DNA of 64,000 nt, taken from the NCBI GenBank assembly GCA_000153445.1, contig CH672397.1:166710-230709 (forward strand), given 5' to 3'. Both the position numbers and the translations under genes were made by a program. Below the pieces are notes generated by a model that was not told the DNA's origin, made no database searches, and was given only the letters and a program-made list of their open reading frames with translations. Every line of letters starts with the position of its first letter. The stretch's first letter is position 1. Source of the stretch: a gamma proteobacterium HTCC2207 (GTDB lineage Bacteria; Pseudomonadota; Gammaproteobacteria; Pseudomonadales; Porticoccaceae). Of the stretch, positions 27,744-38,135 are shown piece after piece.

Positions 27744-30700
27744 CTACTCTCGACCATCAATCGACGCCTGCACCAAATCAAGTAGTTCACGAAGTGCCAC
27801 AGAGATCATTGCAAAATCTGGTGTCGGCCCATGACGCAGATCCTTGATCATAAACCTCCAACGATCAATCAATGGCGCCTGCTGTTGCTGCCAATCCTCC
27901 ACCAACAGATCCAGATTATCCCCCTCAATGTCACGCAGCAGATTAGCCGTTAGCCTGCGACGCTGCCCCTCAAGATCATCCACATAGGATTCACGTGCCA
28001 AATCCTCCCAGCGATTCTCCGGGTGCAGTGCAACAATCTGCGCCATAAACCAATCCAGAGAGAGAAACTCACCGAGCCTAAAGTAGAGCTTGGCAACCTG
28101 CTGAACCGGTTTATCCAACTCCAGCACTGTGTCCACCACACCCAGACTAATAAACATACTGTCTGATGCGGCGAGCCGCGAAGCTAGTTTATCCTCAACA
28201 CCCAGCTCAGTGATATTGTCCTTCTCAGCACTCCAGAGATTGATCCACTCCACTTCATGGAGTTCCTCCAGCTGTTGCAAAACCAAATCCATAGGCCCGG
28301 TAAATTGATTAATTATCTCCGAACAATTTAAGGTCTGACGTCGATTACGTAGCAACCATCGGGTTGTTCGCCGCGTCAGACGAATCACAATATGGAGCAG
28401 GTCCAGCTGCACAGTGGCGGGTAAATCACTGCCTTCGATACTGTCCCAGAGCTGATGCAGACCGAGAATATTCATCGCAGTACTGTAGGCCCGAATCACA
28501 TCCCCGACCGAAGCACCAGTGGATTCCATCTGTCGAAAGAAGAAGCTAAAGCCCACCCGATCGACCATATCATTAGCCAACTGGGTAGCGACAATTTCCT
28601 GGCGCAGCTGGTGACCTATTACCTCATCGGGGTAACGCTCGACCAATGCCGACGGAAAAGCTCGCTCAACTGATGCGGCTAAATAAGGCTCCGACAAAAG
28701 ATCCGCTGCCACCAAGGCTTCTTTAAGCATCACTTTTGAGTAGCACACCAACACCGCCAGTTCAGGTCTTGTCCAGCTCGGTTTATGGCGGTTAATACGC
28801 TCACTGAGCTGGTCATCCGTCGGTAAAAACTCCAGTTCTCGATCAAGTTTTCCACTGCTCTCCAACCAGGCCATAAAGCGCTGATACTCGGCATGCTGCT
28901 GATCACTGCGATGCTGAGCCAAACTGATTGCCTGAGTCTGGCGCAGATTATTGTGCAGTACCAACTCCGCGACAGTGTCGGTCATAGATTCGAGAAAATC
29001 ATTGCGCTCCTCGACTCCGAGCTGTCCATTGAGCACTAACTGATTGAGCAGAATTTTGATATTGACCTCATGATCTGAGCAATCAACACCGGCGGCGTTA
29101 TCAATAAAGTCCGTATTACACAGCCCGCCCTTGAGGCAAAACTCAATCCGCCCACGCTGGGTCATACCCAAATTTCCGCCCTCACCAAACACCTTGCAAC
29201 GCAGATCACGGCCATCTACTCGCAAAACGTCGTTCGCTCTATCGCCAACGTCGGCATTGTTTTCAGACGAAGCTTTTACATAGGTGCCAATGCCACCATT
29301 CCAGATCAAATCCACTGGCGATTTTAACATTCCGTTGATCAATTCCGTTGGCGTCACCTCGTCGTTTTCAATAGCAAAGCGCTCTTTGATCTGCGGGGTC
29401 AGAGTGAGGGACTTTGATGAGCGAGAGTAGATTGCGCTGCCCTCAGACATAAGCGAACGATCAAAGTCATCCCAAGTACTTCGAGGCGTATCAAACAACC
29501 GCTGGCGCTCGACAAAGGTACTAGCTGCATCCGGATTTGGGTCGACAAAGATATGCAGATGGTTGAACGCTGACACCAGCTGAATATGCTCAGATAGCAA
29601 CATCCCGTTGCCAAATACATCGCCCCCCATATCGCCAACACCGACTACCGTAAAGTCCTGCTGCTGAATATCTATACCAATTTCACGGAAGTGCCGCTGC
29701 ACCGCCACCCAGGCTCCACGAGCGGTAATACCCATGGCTTTGTGGTCGTAACCATTGCCACCACCGGAGGCAAAGGCATCGCCGAGCCAAAAGTTATTGG
29801 CATGGGAGATTTCATTGGCTATATCGGAGAAGGTTGCAGTACCTTTGTCTGCCGCCACAACCAGATAGGGATCATCACCATCGCGGCGTATCACATCCGC
29901 TGGAGGCACAATTTCGCCCTCAATTATATTGTCGGTAATATCCAGAAGAGCCTGTATATAGAGCATATAACTGGCAATGCCCTCTTGTAGCCAAGCGTCG
30001 CGACCAGCGTCCATTGAGGCCTGTTTGGCGACAAACCCACCCTTGGCACCTGTGGGCACAATCACCGCGTTTTTAACTTGCTGAGCTTTTACCAGCCCCA
30101 GAACTTCAGTTCGATAGTCTTCCAACCGATCAGACCAGCGCAGACCGCCACGAGCCACTTTGCCACCGCGCAGATGCACACCTTCAACCCGCGGCGAGTA
30201 GACAAATATCTCAAACTCCGGGCGCGGCTTCGGCGCCAAGGATATTTTTCCCGACTCCAACTTCACCGAGATATAGGATTTGTAACTGCCGTCCTCAATA
30301 GTTTGGAAAAAATTGGTGCGCAGGGTTGCCTGAATCACTTCCAAGTAACTGCGAATCACATTGTCTTCACTGATATTGTCGACATCGTCCAGTGCACCGA
30401 GAATCTTGGAGGCCAGCCCCTGAAACCGCTCACCGCGACTTTCACCTGCATAGCGGGGATCAAAATAGCTTTTAAATAGCGCCACCAGATTGCGCGTGAT
30501 ATCCAGATAACGGGATAGCGTGTCGGCAATAAATTCTTGACTGTAGCTAATACCAAGCTGCTTTAAATAGCGGGCGTAGAGTCGCAACATAGCCACCGCC
30601 CGCCAATCGAGACGCGCGCCAATCACCAGACGGTTAAAGCTATCGTTCTCGGCATCACCTTTCCAGACAGTACTCAGGGCTTCCTTAAAACTGCCCTGCA

Positions 30701-32684
30701 CCGCTTCGACATCGACATTGACATCCAGGGAAAACGACAACTGAAATTCCTGTAGCCAGACATCGCCATCAGCCTCAGGACGTATCAAATAGGGATGCTC
30801 CATCACCACTCGGAAGCCGAGATTTTCCAGCATCGGGATCATATCCGACAGCTCTAGAGGTTGGTGACGATGAAACAGTTTTAGCTGCAGATGATTGTTC
30901 TCGGCAGCCTGCTGATGCTGCAGTTCAATGGCTATATCGGCAGCCCCTTCGAGGCTCTCAAAAAGCGCGATATGGGCCAAAGCCTGATGGGGAGAATAGA
31001 GTTCTCGATAGGCCGCGGGAAAGGCGCGCTGAAAGCGCCGCGCCAAGGCAGCGCCCTGTGCCACAGTGCTTTTTGTGTCGGTGCTTTTTATATCAGTGCT
31101 TTTTATGTAAGTGCTCTGTATGTCAGTGCTCTTTATTTCAGTGCTCTGTGCCTCAAAACCCTGCTCAATGGCCAAGGCAGCAAACTCGTCGCACCAATCT
31201 CGGGTCACCTGACGGACAATATCCTCCAGATCAGCGCCATCCACATTTAAGTAGCTTTTATTGCGCACCTGATAGACCAAATAGATTCGCACCAATACAG
31301 ATTCAGGCAAAAACTGTGTGGTAAATTCACTCTCCACTGCATCCAGGCGATCGCCGATGCTATGCTGAATTTTCATACGCGCCTGAGTGCTAAAGGACTC
31401 GCGGGGCAAATAGACAATACAGCTGACAAATTTATCAAAAGGGTCTGGGTGAATAAACGCCTTGATCACTCGGCGCTCATAGATCTGCCAAATGCCAATG
31501 GCGATCTCGGCCAAGTCCTCTCGGCTAACAAAAAACAGTTCATCTCGAGGATGGAAATCGAGAATAGCCATCAATGCTTTACCGTCGTGGCTGCTGGCTT
31601 TAAAGCCTGAGTTCTCGAGCACCCAGTTGACCTTGTTGCGCAGGACGGGAATGCGCCGAGGACTGTAAGAGTAGAACTGTGAGGTGTAGAGGCCCATAAA
31701 ACGCACTTCACCACAGGGCAGGCCCAGAGTATCAAACCGCTTTACCACAACATAATCCGAGTAAACATCTCGGTGTACTCGAGACCGCTGGGAGGATTTG
31801 GTAATAGTAAGCAGCTCATCGCTTTCATAGAGCGCCCTAACCCCTGGACTAAGCTCTTCAACCCATCCCTCGCGACGATCGCCGCTGTATTTTTTCAATA
31901 GACCACAGCGGCTATCGGCCGCTTCGCTGAGATAGAGCTTGTCTCCATCGACTTTTAAGTCGAACTCAACACAGCCGGTAAAGGTAAAGTAACCATTGTG
32001 GATCCAGCGCAAGAACTCCAATGACTCGGCCAGTTGTTCAACCTCTGGCGCATTGTTCTGCAGCTCTTCAATAAGGGTTTCGACCCGCTGCCGCATAGGA
32101 TCAAATTCAGCAACGACCACCTCGACATCGTTGAGAACGTCCAATAACTCGCGGCGTAAGTCGACGAATTCGGATTCAGCATGGAGATCGACCTCAACCG
32201 TAATCAAAGCCTCTCTCTCTGCGCCCTCGGCAAAATCAGCGTGAGTCCGCTCAACCGCACCCTGAGGGTTGCGCACAACCCAAACTGGATTACTCTGCAA
32301 GGTAAAGACATTTAAACCGCGACGATTGAGCACTATGCGCAGCGAATCTACCAGAAACGGCATATCCCGCTGATTGATATAAATCGTCGTATGGGCGCTA
32401 GACCAGCCATCCAACTCTGGATCTGGATTAAACACACGCACGCGAGCGCGGTTTTCTGCATTGGTCGCCTCCACTGACTCGGCACTGAAGCGGCAGAGCC
32501 CCCAGAGATTCCAAAAAATATCCTGAGCGGGCCGAGCCAGATAGTCGGCATCGGGATAGAAGTGCATGGCATTGGCAATAAAATTATCAAATTGCTGAGC
32601 CTGAAATTGGGTCAGCTGGCGAGTCGCGATCTTATTCAGAGAGGTAATAAGCTCACCGCGCTGATTAATATTTTTTGCATCCAT
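27744..32684 (-). CDS. gdhB: NAD-specific glutamate dehydrogenase, 180-kDa class
   Basis: 1646 residues, the large single-chain class (usual ~1600-1620). The N-terminal ~700 residues are the regulatory ACT-like region (TIYINQRDMPFLVDSLRIVLNRRG). The catalytic part includes KVARGGLRWSDRLEDYRTEVLGLVKAQQVKNAV with the glutamate-binding lysine, VPTGAKGGFV, GVGDMGGDVFGNGML for NAD, and NFFIDNAAGVDCSDHEVN-like NTDFIDNAAGVDCSDHEVN. It oxidises glutamate to 2-oxoglutarate and ammonia. Near residues 510-540 it contains a hydrophilic insertion of five-residue repeats (STDIK type) made by a 15-bp tandem repeat. It is transcribed alone, divergent from moxR. Confidence 0.96.
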   Translation of the reverse strand: MDAKNINQRGELITSLNKIATRQLTQFQAQQFDNFIANAMHFYPDADYLARPAQDIFWNLWGLCRFSAESVEATNAENRARVRVFNPDPELDGWSSAHTTIYINQRDMPFLVDSLRIVLNRRGLNVFTLQSNPVWVVRNPQGAVERTHADFAEGAEREALITVEVDLHAESEFVDLRRELLDVLNDVEVVVAEFDPMRQRVETLIEELQNNAPEVEQLAESLEFLRWIHNGYFTFTGCVEFDLKVDGDKLYLSEAADSRCGLLKKYSGDRREGWVEELSPGVRALYESDELLTITKSSQRSRVHRDVYSDYVVVKRFDTLGLPCGEVRFMGLYTSQFYSYSPRRIPVLRNKVNWVLENSGFKASSHDGKALMAILDFHPRDELFFVSREDLAEIAIGIWQIYERRVIKAFIHPDPFDKFVSCIVYLPRESFSTQARMKIQHSIGDRLDAVESEFTTQFLPESVLVRIYLVYQVRNKSYLNVDGADLEDIVRQVTRDWCDEFAALAIEQGFEAQSTEIKSTDIQSTYIKSTDIKSTDTKSTVAQGAALARRFQRAFPAAYRELYSPHQALAHIALFESLEGAADIAIELQHQQAAENNHLQLKLFHRHQPLELSDMIPMLENLGFRVVMEHPYLIRPEADGDVWLQEFQLSFSLDVNVDVEAVQGSFKEALSTVWKGDAENDSFNRLVIGARLDWRAVAMLRLYARYLKQLGISYSQEFIADTLSRYLDITRNLVALFKSYFDPRYAGESRGERFQGLASKILGALDDVDNISEDNVIRSYLEVIQATLRTNFFQTIEDGSYKSYISVKLESGKISLAPKPRPEFEIFVYSPRVEGVHLRGGKVARGGLRWSDRLEDYRTEVLGLVKAQQVKNAVIVPTGAKGGFVAKQASMDAGRDAWLQEGIASYMLYIQALLDITDNIIEGEIVPPADVIRRDGDDPYLVVAADKGTATFSDIANEISHANNFWLGDAFASGGGNGYDHKAMGITARGAWVAVQRHFREIGIDIQQQDFTVVGVGDMGGDVFGNGMLLSEHIQLVSAFNHLHIFVDPNPDAASTFVERQRLFDTPRSTWDDFDRSLMSEGSAIYSRSSKSLTLTPQIKERFAIENDEVTPTELINGMLKSPVDLIWNGGIGTYVKASSENNADVGDRANDVLRVDGRDLRCKVFGEGGNLGMTQRGRIEFCLKGGLCNTDFIDNAAGVDCSDHEVNIKILLNQLVLNGQLGVEERNDFLESMTDTVAELVLHNNLRQTQAISLAQHRSDQQHAEYQRFMAWLESSGKLDRELEFLPTDDQLSERINRHKPSWTRPELAVLVCYSKVMLKEALVAADLLSEPYLAASVERAFPSALVERYPDEVIGHQLRQEIVATQLANDMVDRVGFSFFFRQMESTGASVGDVIRAYSTAMNILGLHQLWDSIEGSDLPATVQLDLLHIVIRLTRRTTRWLLRNRRQTLNCSEIINQFTGPMDLVLQQLEELHEVEWINLWSAEKDNITELGVEDKLASRLAASDSMFISLGVVDTVLELDKPVQQVAKLYFRLGEFLSLDWFMAQIVALHPENRWEDLARESYVDDLEGQRRRLTANLLRDIEGDNLDLLVEDWQQQQAPLIDRWRFMIKDLRHGPTPDFAMISVALRELLDLVQASIDGRE
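31064..31153. repeat. In-frame 15-bp tandem repeat in gdhB
   Basis: Six 15-bp units starting at 31064, 31079, 31094, 31109, 31124 and 31139 (plus strand CAGTGCTTTTTATAT and variants). The protein reads STEIK, STDIQ, STYIK, STDIK, STDTK. The frame is preserved; the site is a linker in the N-terminal region. Confidence 0.92.
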
Positions 32685-32900
32685 AGGCGGGTTTCGAAAC
32701 CTTTATTCGTTTTGTCAGTCTATTACTTTTTTACTCGCTCTTCGCTTAAGGTTTTATTTTTCCAAAACAATAGAATCTATTCACTATTGGATATAACTAT
32801 TGTATTAAGCAGATATAAAAAAGGTCAAATTTGTGTTGCAATAATAGACACTAGATTCGTCCATCGCGCGATTTATCGCAACTATCATTAGGGGTTAGTT

Positions 32901-33854
32901 TTGCATCAGAAAATTCATCTACTCAGAGATTGGCTGAACACTCAGATCGTCGGCCAAGAACAACTTGTTGAACGCTTGATTATCGCCCTGCTGGCAGATG
33001 GACACCTGCTTGTTGAAGGCGCACCGGGCTTGGCTAAGACCAAGGCGATCAAGACACTCTCTGAAGGAATTGAAGGGGATTTTCAGCGCGTGCAGTTCAC
33101 CCCAGATTTATTGCCAGCAGATATTACCGGCAGCGATATCTATCGCCCTGAGCAGGGTAATTTTGAATTCCAGGCCGGCCCCCTATTCCACAATTTAGTA
33201 TTGGCCGATGAAATTAACCGTGCCCCAGCCAAAGTTCAATCGGCACTGCTCGAAGCCATGGCGGAGCGTCAGGTCTCTGTGGGCGGCACCACCTATCCTC
33301 TGCCAGAGATGTTTATGGTGATGGCAACCCAAAACCCAATCGAACAAGAAGGTACCTATCCGCTCCCTGAAGCTCAGATGGACCGCTTTTTAATGCATAT
33401 TATGGTCGACTATCCAGCGCCAAAAACTGAGCGCCTGATTCTTGAACTGTCGCGCAGCGAAGCCTTAAAAGAAGCACCGAAAACAGTGGAACTGCTGTCC
33501 CAAGAAACACTGTTCGCAGCGCGCAAGGAAGCTCTTGCGGTGCATATGGCGGAGCCGGTTGAGGAGTACTTGGTGCAACTTATTCTCGCCACCCGCGATG
33601 TCAAACGCTACGGCGGCGACCTCGCCAAATGGTTAGATTATGGCGCCAGCCCAAGAGCAACCATCGCACTGGATCGCTGCAGTCGCGCAATGGCCTGGCT
33701 TCAGGGCCGTGACTTTGTCACTCCGGATGATATTCGCGCAGTGGCTCACGATGTCTTGCGTCACCGCCTAATTCTCAGCTTTGAAGCCGAAGCCAGTGGC
33801 GTAACCGCCAACCAAGTAATAGATACACTATTGGAATCTGTTGCCTCAGCCTAA
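32901..33854 (+). CDS. MoxR-family AAA+ ATPase
   Basis: 317 residues. Walker A is GAPGLAKT (40-47), Walker B LADEINRAPAKVQSALLEAM (about 103), sensor 1 ATQNPIEQEGTYPLPEAQMDRF, and arginine motif YGASPRATIALDR. MoxR proteins are chaperone-like ATPases that act with neighbouring VWA-domain proteins. Start TTG at 32901 follows GGGG at fair spacing; homology begins at this point. It is the first gene of a Bat-type operon; its TAA overlaps the ATG of the DUF58 gene (TAATG). Substrate unknown. Confidence 0.93.
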   Translation: MHQKIHLLRDWLNTQIVGQEQLVERLIIALLADGHLLVEGAPGLAKTKAIKTLSEGIEGDFQRVQFTPDLLPADITGSDIYRPEQGNFEFQAGPLFHNLVLADEINRAPAKVQSALLEAMAERQVSVGGTTYPLPEMFMVMATQNPIEQEGTYPLPEAQMDRFLMHIMVDYPAPKTERLILELSRSEALKEAPKTVELLSQETLFAARKEALAVHMAEPVEEYLVQLILATRDVKRYGGDLAKWLDYGASPRATIALDRCSRAMAWLQGRDFVTPDDIRAVAHDVLRHRLILSFEAEASGVTANQVIDTLLESVASA

Positions 33855-34795
33855 TGAATCAATCGTCAGATCAAGATAGCCACCCCGCCATTGCCAGTCT
33901 TGCTGAGATGGTGCGCCTGCGTTATGCCGCCCGTGAACTAACCGGCTTCCCCCGGGTTCAGGCGCGACAGATGATGGCCGGCGGCCACCGCTCAAGCTTT
34001 CGCGGTCGCGGTATGGATTTCGATGAAGTGCGCATCTACCAGCCCGGCGACGATGTGCGCACAATCGACTGGCGAGTGACTGCAAAAACGCAAGTTCCCC
34101 ACACTAAAATCTTTCGCGAAGAGCGAGAGCGACCGGTACTGGTGGTATGCGATCTCCGTGGGCCAATGTTTTTTGGCAGCCAGCGTTTGAAATCCGTTGT
34201 CGCCTGTGAGATCGCCGCTGCACTAGCCTGGGCCGGACTCAGTGCCAATGATCGCGTTGGCGGTCTAGTGTTTGGCGCGCAGCAGCAGGCAGAGGTGAAA
34301 TCTCGGCGCAGTCATCATGCGGTGCTGCAATATATCCATCAGCTGCAAGACTTTAGCCAGCAGCTACTGCAGCCAGCGCCAGACCAATTCAGCCTGGCGC
34401 ATATTCTTGAGGAGGCGCGGCGCTTTGCCCTGCCCGGCACCACAGTTTTTATTGTCAGCGACTTCCACGATTTTGACGATGCCTGCGAGCGCCAGCTGTT
34501 TGAATTGGCTCGTCACAGCAATCTCAACTTCTGCCATGTGTTTGACTCAATCGAGACCGAACTGCCCCCGGCCGCGCTCTATGCGGTCAGCGACGGGCAG
34601 CAACAGAGCTTACTGAATACCGGCGACAACCAGCTGCGCAGTGACTTTGAGCAAGCATTTATCCATCGCAGCCAACAGCTCAAACGAGCCAGCCAACAAC
34701 TCTCTGCTGGCCTTTTGCCCTTTAATAGCGCCGACTCGGTAATGTCAGTACTGGCTCAGGCCTATGGCAAGCGCCGCAAAGGTCGACGCAGCTAA
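33854..34795 (+). CDS. DUF58 domain protein
   Basis: 313 residues. The DUF58 signature GMDFDEVRIYQPGDDVRTIDWRVTAKT is present at about residues 54-80, followed by a VWA-like fold (PVLVVCDLRGPMFFGS, TTVFIVSDFHDFDDA). No transmembrane segment is predicted by eye, so it is probably cytoplasmic or membrane-peripheral. It usually bridges MoxR and the membrane VWA proteins. It overlaps the genes on both sides by one base (TAATG). Confidence 0.9.
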   Translation: MNQSSDQDSHPAIASLAEMVRLRYAARELTGFPRVQARQMMAGGHRSSFRGRGMDFDEVRIYQPGDDVRTIDWRVTAKTQVPHTKIFREERERPVLVVCDLRGPMFFGSQRLKSVVACEIAAALAWAGLSANDRVGGLVFGAQQQAEVKSRRSHHAVLQYIHQLQDFSQQLLQPAPDQFSLAHILEEARRFALPGTTVFIVSDFHDFDDACERQLFELARHSNLNFCHVFDSIETELPPAALYAVSDGQQQSLLNTGDNQLRSDFEQAFIHRSQQLKRASQQLSAGLLPFNSADSVMSVLAQAYGKRRKGRRS

Positions 34796-35313
34796 TGGCT
34801 ACTACTCCTGAGTCTTCAACAGCTAATCCATTAGATCAACTGCGGGATATACATCTGCCCGAACCGATTTCATGGTGGCCGCCGGCACCGGGCTGGTGGA
34901 TTTTTGCACTGGCTAGCTGTGCCCTTCTGGTTTGGCTGGTGAGATTTATTTACCGTCGTTATAGCGCCAAACATTATCGTCGTCAGGCTCTGGCACAACT
35001 GCAAGAGCTGCAAACTGGCACTGATGCCCAAGAGCAACTTCGAGCTCTATTTGTAATGCTAAAACAGACCGCCAACTGCGCCTATCCAAGCCGTCAACCA
35101 AGTAGCTTGGCAATAGAAGCCTTCGTAGAATTTTTGCGTTTTAGCTGTGACAAACCAGTATTTGCTCAGTCGACTCTCGAACTGCAAAGCCTGCTCTATG
35201 CTCAAAACCCAAGCCAGCAAACCACTGATATTGAGCGACTATTTGAAGATGCGCGTATCTGGATCAACAACCATGCGCAGGAAGACAAACTGGAACTGGG
35301 CGTGCCATGTTAG
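34795..35313 (+). CDS. DUF4381 membrane protein of the Bat operon
   Basis: 172 residues. The N-terminal LRDIHLPEPISWWPPAPGWWIFALASCALLVWLVRFIYRRY has the family's PxP-x-WWPPAPGWW motif running into one transmembrane helix (about residues 38-57). A helical cytoplasmic domain follows. DUF4381 proteins are a regular member of MoxR-DUF58-VWA operons; their role is unknown. It overlaps the next gene by 7 bp. Confidence 0.87.
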   Translation: MATTPESSTANPLDQLRDIHLPEPISWWPPAPGWWIFALASCALLVWLVRFIYRRYSAKHYRRQALAQLQELQTGTDAQEQLRALFVMLKQTANCAYPSRQPSSLAIEAFVEFLRFSCDKPVFAQSTLELQSLLYAQNPSQQTTDIERLFEDARIWINNHAQEDKLELGVPC

Positions 35314-36299
35314 AACTGATCTGGCCCTGGGCACTGGCTCTGGCGCCACTGCCATTTATTTATCGCTGGTTGCGCAAACCTGCTGAAGTGCGCATGCGCG
35401 CCCTGCGCGCGCCCCTGCTGGCCAATGCCGCAGGCAATAGCGGTTCCAAAGCCACATCATCCTGGCGTAAGTCACTACTACTATTAATACTTAGTCTTAT
35501 TTGGCTCTGTACATTGCTCTCCATTGCACGGCCAGTATGGATCGGCGAGCCGGTGTCGCTGCCCACCAGTGGTCGAGATATTTTACTGGCGGTAGATATT
35601 TCCGGCAGTATGGAGCGGGAAGATATGCAGCTCAGCGGCCAGACGGTTAATCGACTGATGGCCGTAAAAGCCGTTGTCGGCAATTTTGTTACCGAGCGTG
35701 AAGGTGATCGTCTAGGGCTAATTTTATTTGGCGAGAAGGCCTATCTGCAGACCCCCCTGACGTTTGATCGCAAAACCATGCAGACCTTACTCTATGAGGC
35801 CCAACTGGGATTTGCCGGCAATGGCACAGCCATAGGTGACGCTATTGGACTCTCAGTGAAACGTCTGCAGCAGCGCCCGGAAAATCACCGCGTAGTGATT
35901 CTGCTGACCGATGGCGCCAATAACGCCGGAGAACTAGACCCCTTAAAAGCCGCCGAACTGGCCAGTAGCGCCAAGGTAAAAATTTACACCATAGGTGTAG
36001 GCGCCGAAACTCAGGAGGCCTGGGGCCTGTTTGGCAAACGTGTTACCAACCCCTCGGCAGATCTCGATGAGCAGACCTTAACCGCCATAGCCGAGGCCAC
36101 CGGCGGGCAATATTTTCGTGCACGTAATCCCGAAGAGTTGATGGCGATTTACCAAGAGCTCAATCGCCTGGAACCCATAGAACAGGATGCGGAGATTATT
36201 CGTCCTGTTGCCGCGCTCTATCATTGGCCCCTAGCCTTGGCTTTTGTTATCAGTCTGCTGATCGGTCTCACCAGCGGCCCCAGGAAGTCCCATGCTTGA
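35307..36299 (+). CDS. batA: BatA-type VWA membrane protein
   Basis: 330 residues. Membrane helices at about residues 5-20 and 56-75 flank a short loop; a VWA domain with an intact MIDAS site (D97-I-S99-G-S101, then LTDGANNAG) faces the periplasm, and a final helix is at about 310-327. Proteins of this type were named Bat for Bacteroides aerotolerance; their molecular function is not established. It overlaps DUF4381 by 7 bp and the next VWA gene by 8 bp. Confidence 0.9.
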   Translation: MLELIWPWALALAPLPFIYRWLRKPAEVRMRALRAPLLANAAGNSGSKATSSWRKSLLLLILSLIWLCTLLSIARPVWIGEPVSLPTSGRDILLAVDISGSMEREDMQLSGQTVNRLMAVKAVVGNFVTEREGDRLGLILFGEKAYLQTPLTFDRKTMQTLLYEAQLGFAGNGTAIGDAIGLSVKRLQQRPENHRVVILLTDGANNAGELDPLKAAELASSAKVKIYTIGVGAETQEAWGLFGKRVTNPSADLDEQTLTAIAEATGGQYFRARNPEELMAIYQELNRLEPIEQDAEIIRPVAALYHWPLALAFVISLLIGLTSGPRKSHA

Positions 36300-38133
36300 G
36301 TTTTTGAATAGCGATTTCAGCGAACTGCATCTGCTGCGGCCACTGGCACTGTTGGGTTTAATCCCAGCCCTTATTGCGGTAGCTCTAGCCCAGTGGCGTA
36401 AACGTAGCGCGGGTAATTGGGAAAAAATTATCAATCCTGCCCTGCTGCCCTATTTAATGCAGGGTGAGACCAGCAAAAAACAGCGCGGAATGCTCTGGGT
36501 GCTATTGGCCTGGATTATCACCTGCTTGGCTCTGTCTGGTCCAAGCTGGCAGCAATTACCCCAACCGGTGCATAAAAAAGATACCGCGCTGATTTTAATT
36601 ATGGATTTATCGCCCTCCATGCTCGCTGAGGATATTAAACCCAGTCGGCTGGAGCGGGCGCGGTATAAATTAATTGATATTCTTAAAAATCGCGGTGAGG
36701 GTTTTAGTGCGCTGGTAGTCTATGGCGGTGCGGCCTATACCCTGGCGCCTCTCACCGAAGACAGCAATACCATCATTAGCTTAGTGCCGGTATTACATCC
36801 AACGCTATTACCGGAGTACGGCAGTAATACCGAAGAAGCTATAGAGACTGCGCTAGAGTTGGCGGTAAACGGCGGCTATCAGCAAGGGGATCTGCTGCTG
36901 ATCACTGACGAGGTGTCGCGCTCGGCATTTAATAGCATCCAATCGATGATCTCTAAAGCCGGTAAATTTAGACTTTCTATTTTAGGCGTGGGTACCCAAC
37001 AGGGTGCGCCGATTCCCACCGGCGCCGGCGGCTTTGCCAAAGACCCTAGGGGCGCAATTGTTATTCCCAAACTGTCTCCCGCTTCTCTGCAAATGCTGGC
37101 GCAAAATAATGGCGGTATCTATGTCGGCATGAGTGCCGACGATTCAGATATAGACGCGTTGCTGGCCACCACTGACGTATTGTTTCCCGATGCCACTAAA
37201 GAGTTGGAGCGCTCCTTTGATCTCTGGGATGACCAGGGTTTTTGGCTGGCGTTTTTATTGCTACCGATAATTGTGCTGAGCTTTCGCAAAGGCAATATTG
37301 CTGTGATTCTGCTGGTGCCCCTGCTGTTCTCAGACCCAACCTATGCACTTGGCTGGCAGGATCTATGGAAGACCGCCGACCAGCAGGCCAGTGAGGCACT
37401 TGAGAACGGTGATGCGGCATCGGCTCAGAGTCTATTTGAAGATTCACAATGGCGCGGCAGTGCAGCGTATAAGGCCGGCGACTACGAAACCGCAATCAAT
37501 GAATTTATCGATTTTGACCATGCTGATGGGCATTACAATCGTGGCAATGCCTTAGCCCATTCTGGGGACCTTGATGCCGCTATCGAAGCCTATGATCAAG
37601 CTCTGGCACTAAATCCTGAAATGGACGATGCCCTGGCCAATAAAGAACTGCTTGAGCAACTTAAACAGCAGCAGAAGCAGCAAGAACAGCAAGACTCTGA
37701 TAATTCGGAAAATTCAGACTCTCAGGATTCCCAGCAACAGGACTCGCAACAACAAGATGCGCAGAATCCGCAATCCCAGAATCAACAGCAGTCTGACCGA
37801 CAAAATGGTGAACAACAGAATCCCGCAGACCAAGAGCCGGAACCCAAAGACGGCGAGTCAGAAAAGTCAGAGGAACAGCGTCAGCAAGAAGAGGCTCAGA
37901 GACAGGAAGCTCAGCAAAAGGAAGCTCAAAAACAAGAGCAGACTGGAGAGCAGGCTCAAGAGGAAAGCGAAGCCGAAAAGCAGGCTCAGAAGGAACTAGA
38001 GCATTGGCTGCGTCGAGTTCCAGATGATCCAGGTGGCTTGCTGCGAGAAAAATTCCGCTATCAATCTCGGCAGCGCGCACTTGAGCAGCGCCGCCCAGCA
38101 CCTCCCAATAACGAACAGCAAGAGCGCTGGTAG
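36292..38133 (+). CDS. BatB/BatC-type fusion: VWA plus TPR membrane protein
   Basis: 613 residues. Two N-terminal helices (about 17-35 and 67-83), a VWA domain with MIDAS D105-L-S107-P-S109, then two helices around residues 320 and 337. Next come TPR repeats (GDYETAINEFIDFDHADGHYNRGNALAHSGDLDAAIEAYDQAL) and a long Gln/Glu-rich low-complexity tract (about 455-570). The end, LEHWLRRVPDDPGGLLREKF, is typical of BatC. It unites the BatB and BatC roles in one chain. The Gln-rich tract is simple sequence and probably disordered. Confidence 0.9.
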   Translation: MLEFLNSDFSELHLLRPLALLGLIPALIAVALAQWRKRSAGNWEKIINPALLPYLMQGETSKKQRGMLWVLLAWIITCLALSGPSWQQLPQPVHKKDTALILIMDLSPSMLAEDIKPSRLERARYKLIDILKNRGEGFSALVVYGGAAYTLAPLTEDSNTIISLVPVLHPTLLPEYGSNTEEAIETALELAVNGGYQQGDLLLITDEVSRSAFNSIQSMISKAGKFRLSILGVGTQQGAPIPTGAGGFAKDPRGAIVIPKLSPASLQMLAQNNGGIYVGMSADDSDIDALLATTDVLFPDATKELERSFDLWDDQGFWLAFLLLPIIVLSFRKGNIAVILLVPLLFSDPTYALGWQDLWKTADQQASEALENGDAASAQSLFEDSQWRGSAAYKAGDYETAINEFIDFDHADGHYNRGNALAHSGDLDAAIEAYDQALALNPEMDDALANKELLEQLKQQQKQQEQQDSDNSENSDSQDSQQQDSQQQDAQNPQSQNQQQSDRQNGEQQNPADQEPEPKDGESEKSEEQRQQEEAQRQEAQQKEAQKQEQTGEQAQEESEAEKQAQKELEHWLRRVPDDPGGLLREKFRYQSRQRALEQRRPAPPNNEQQERW

Positions 38134-38135
38134 TA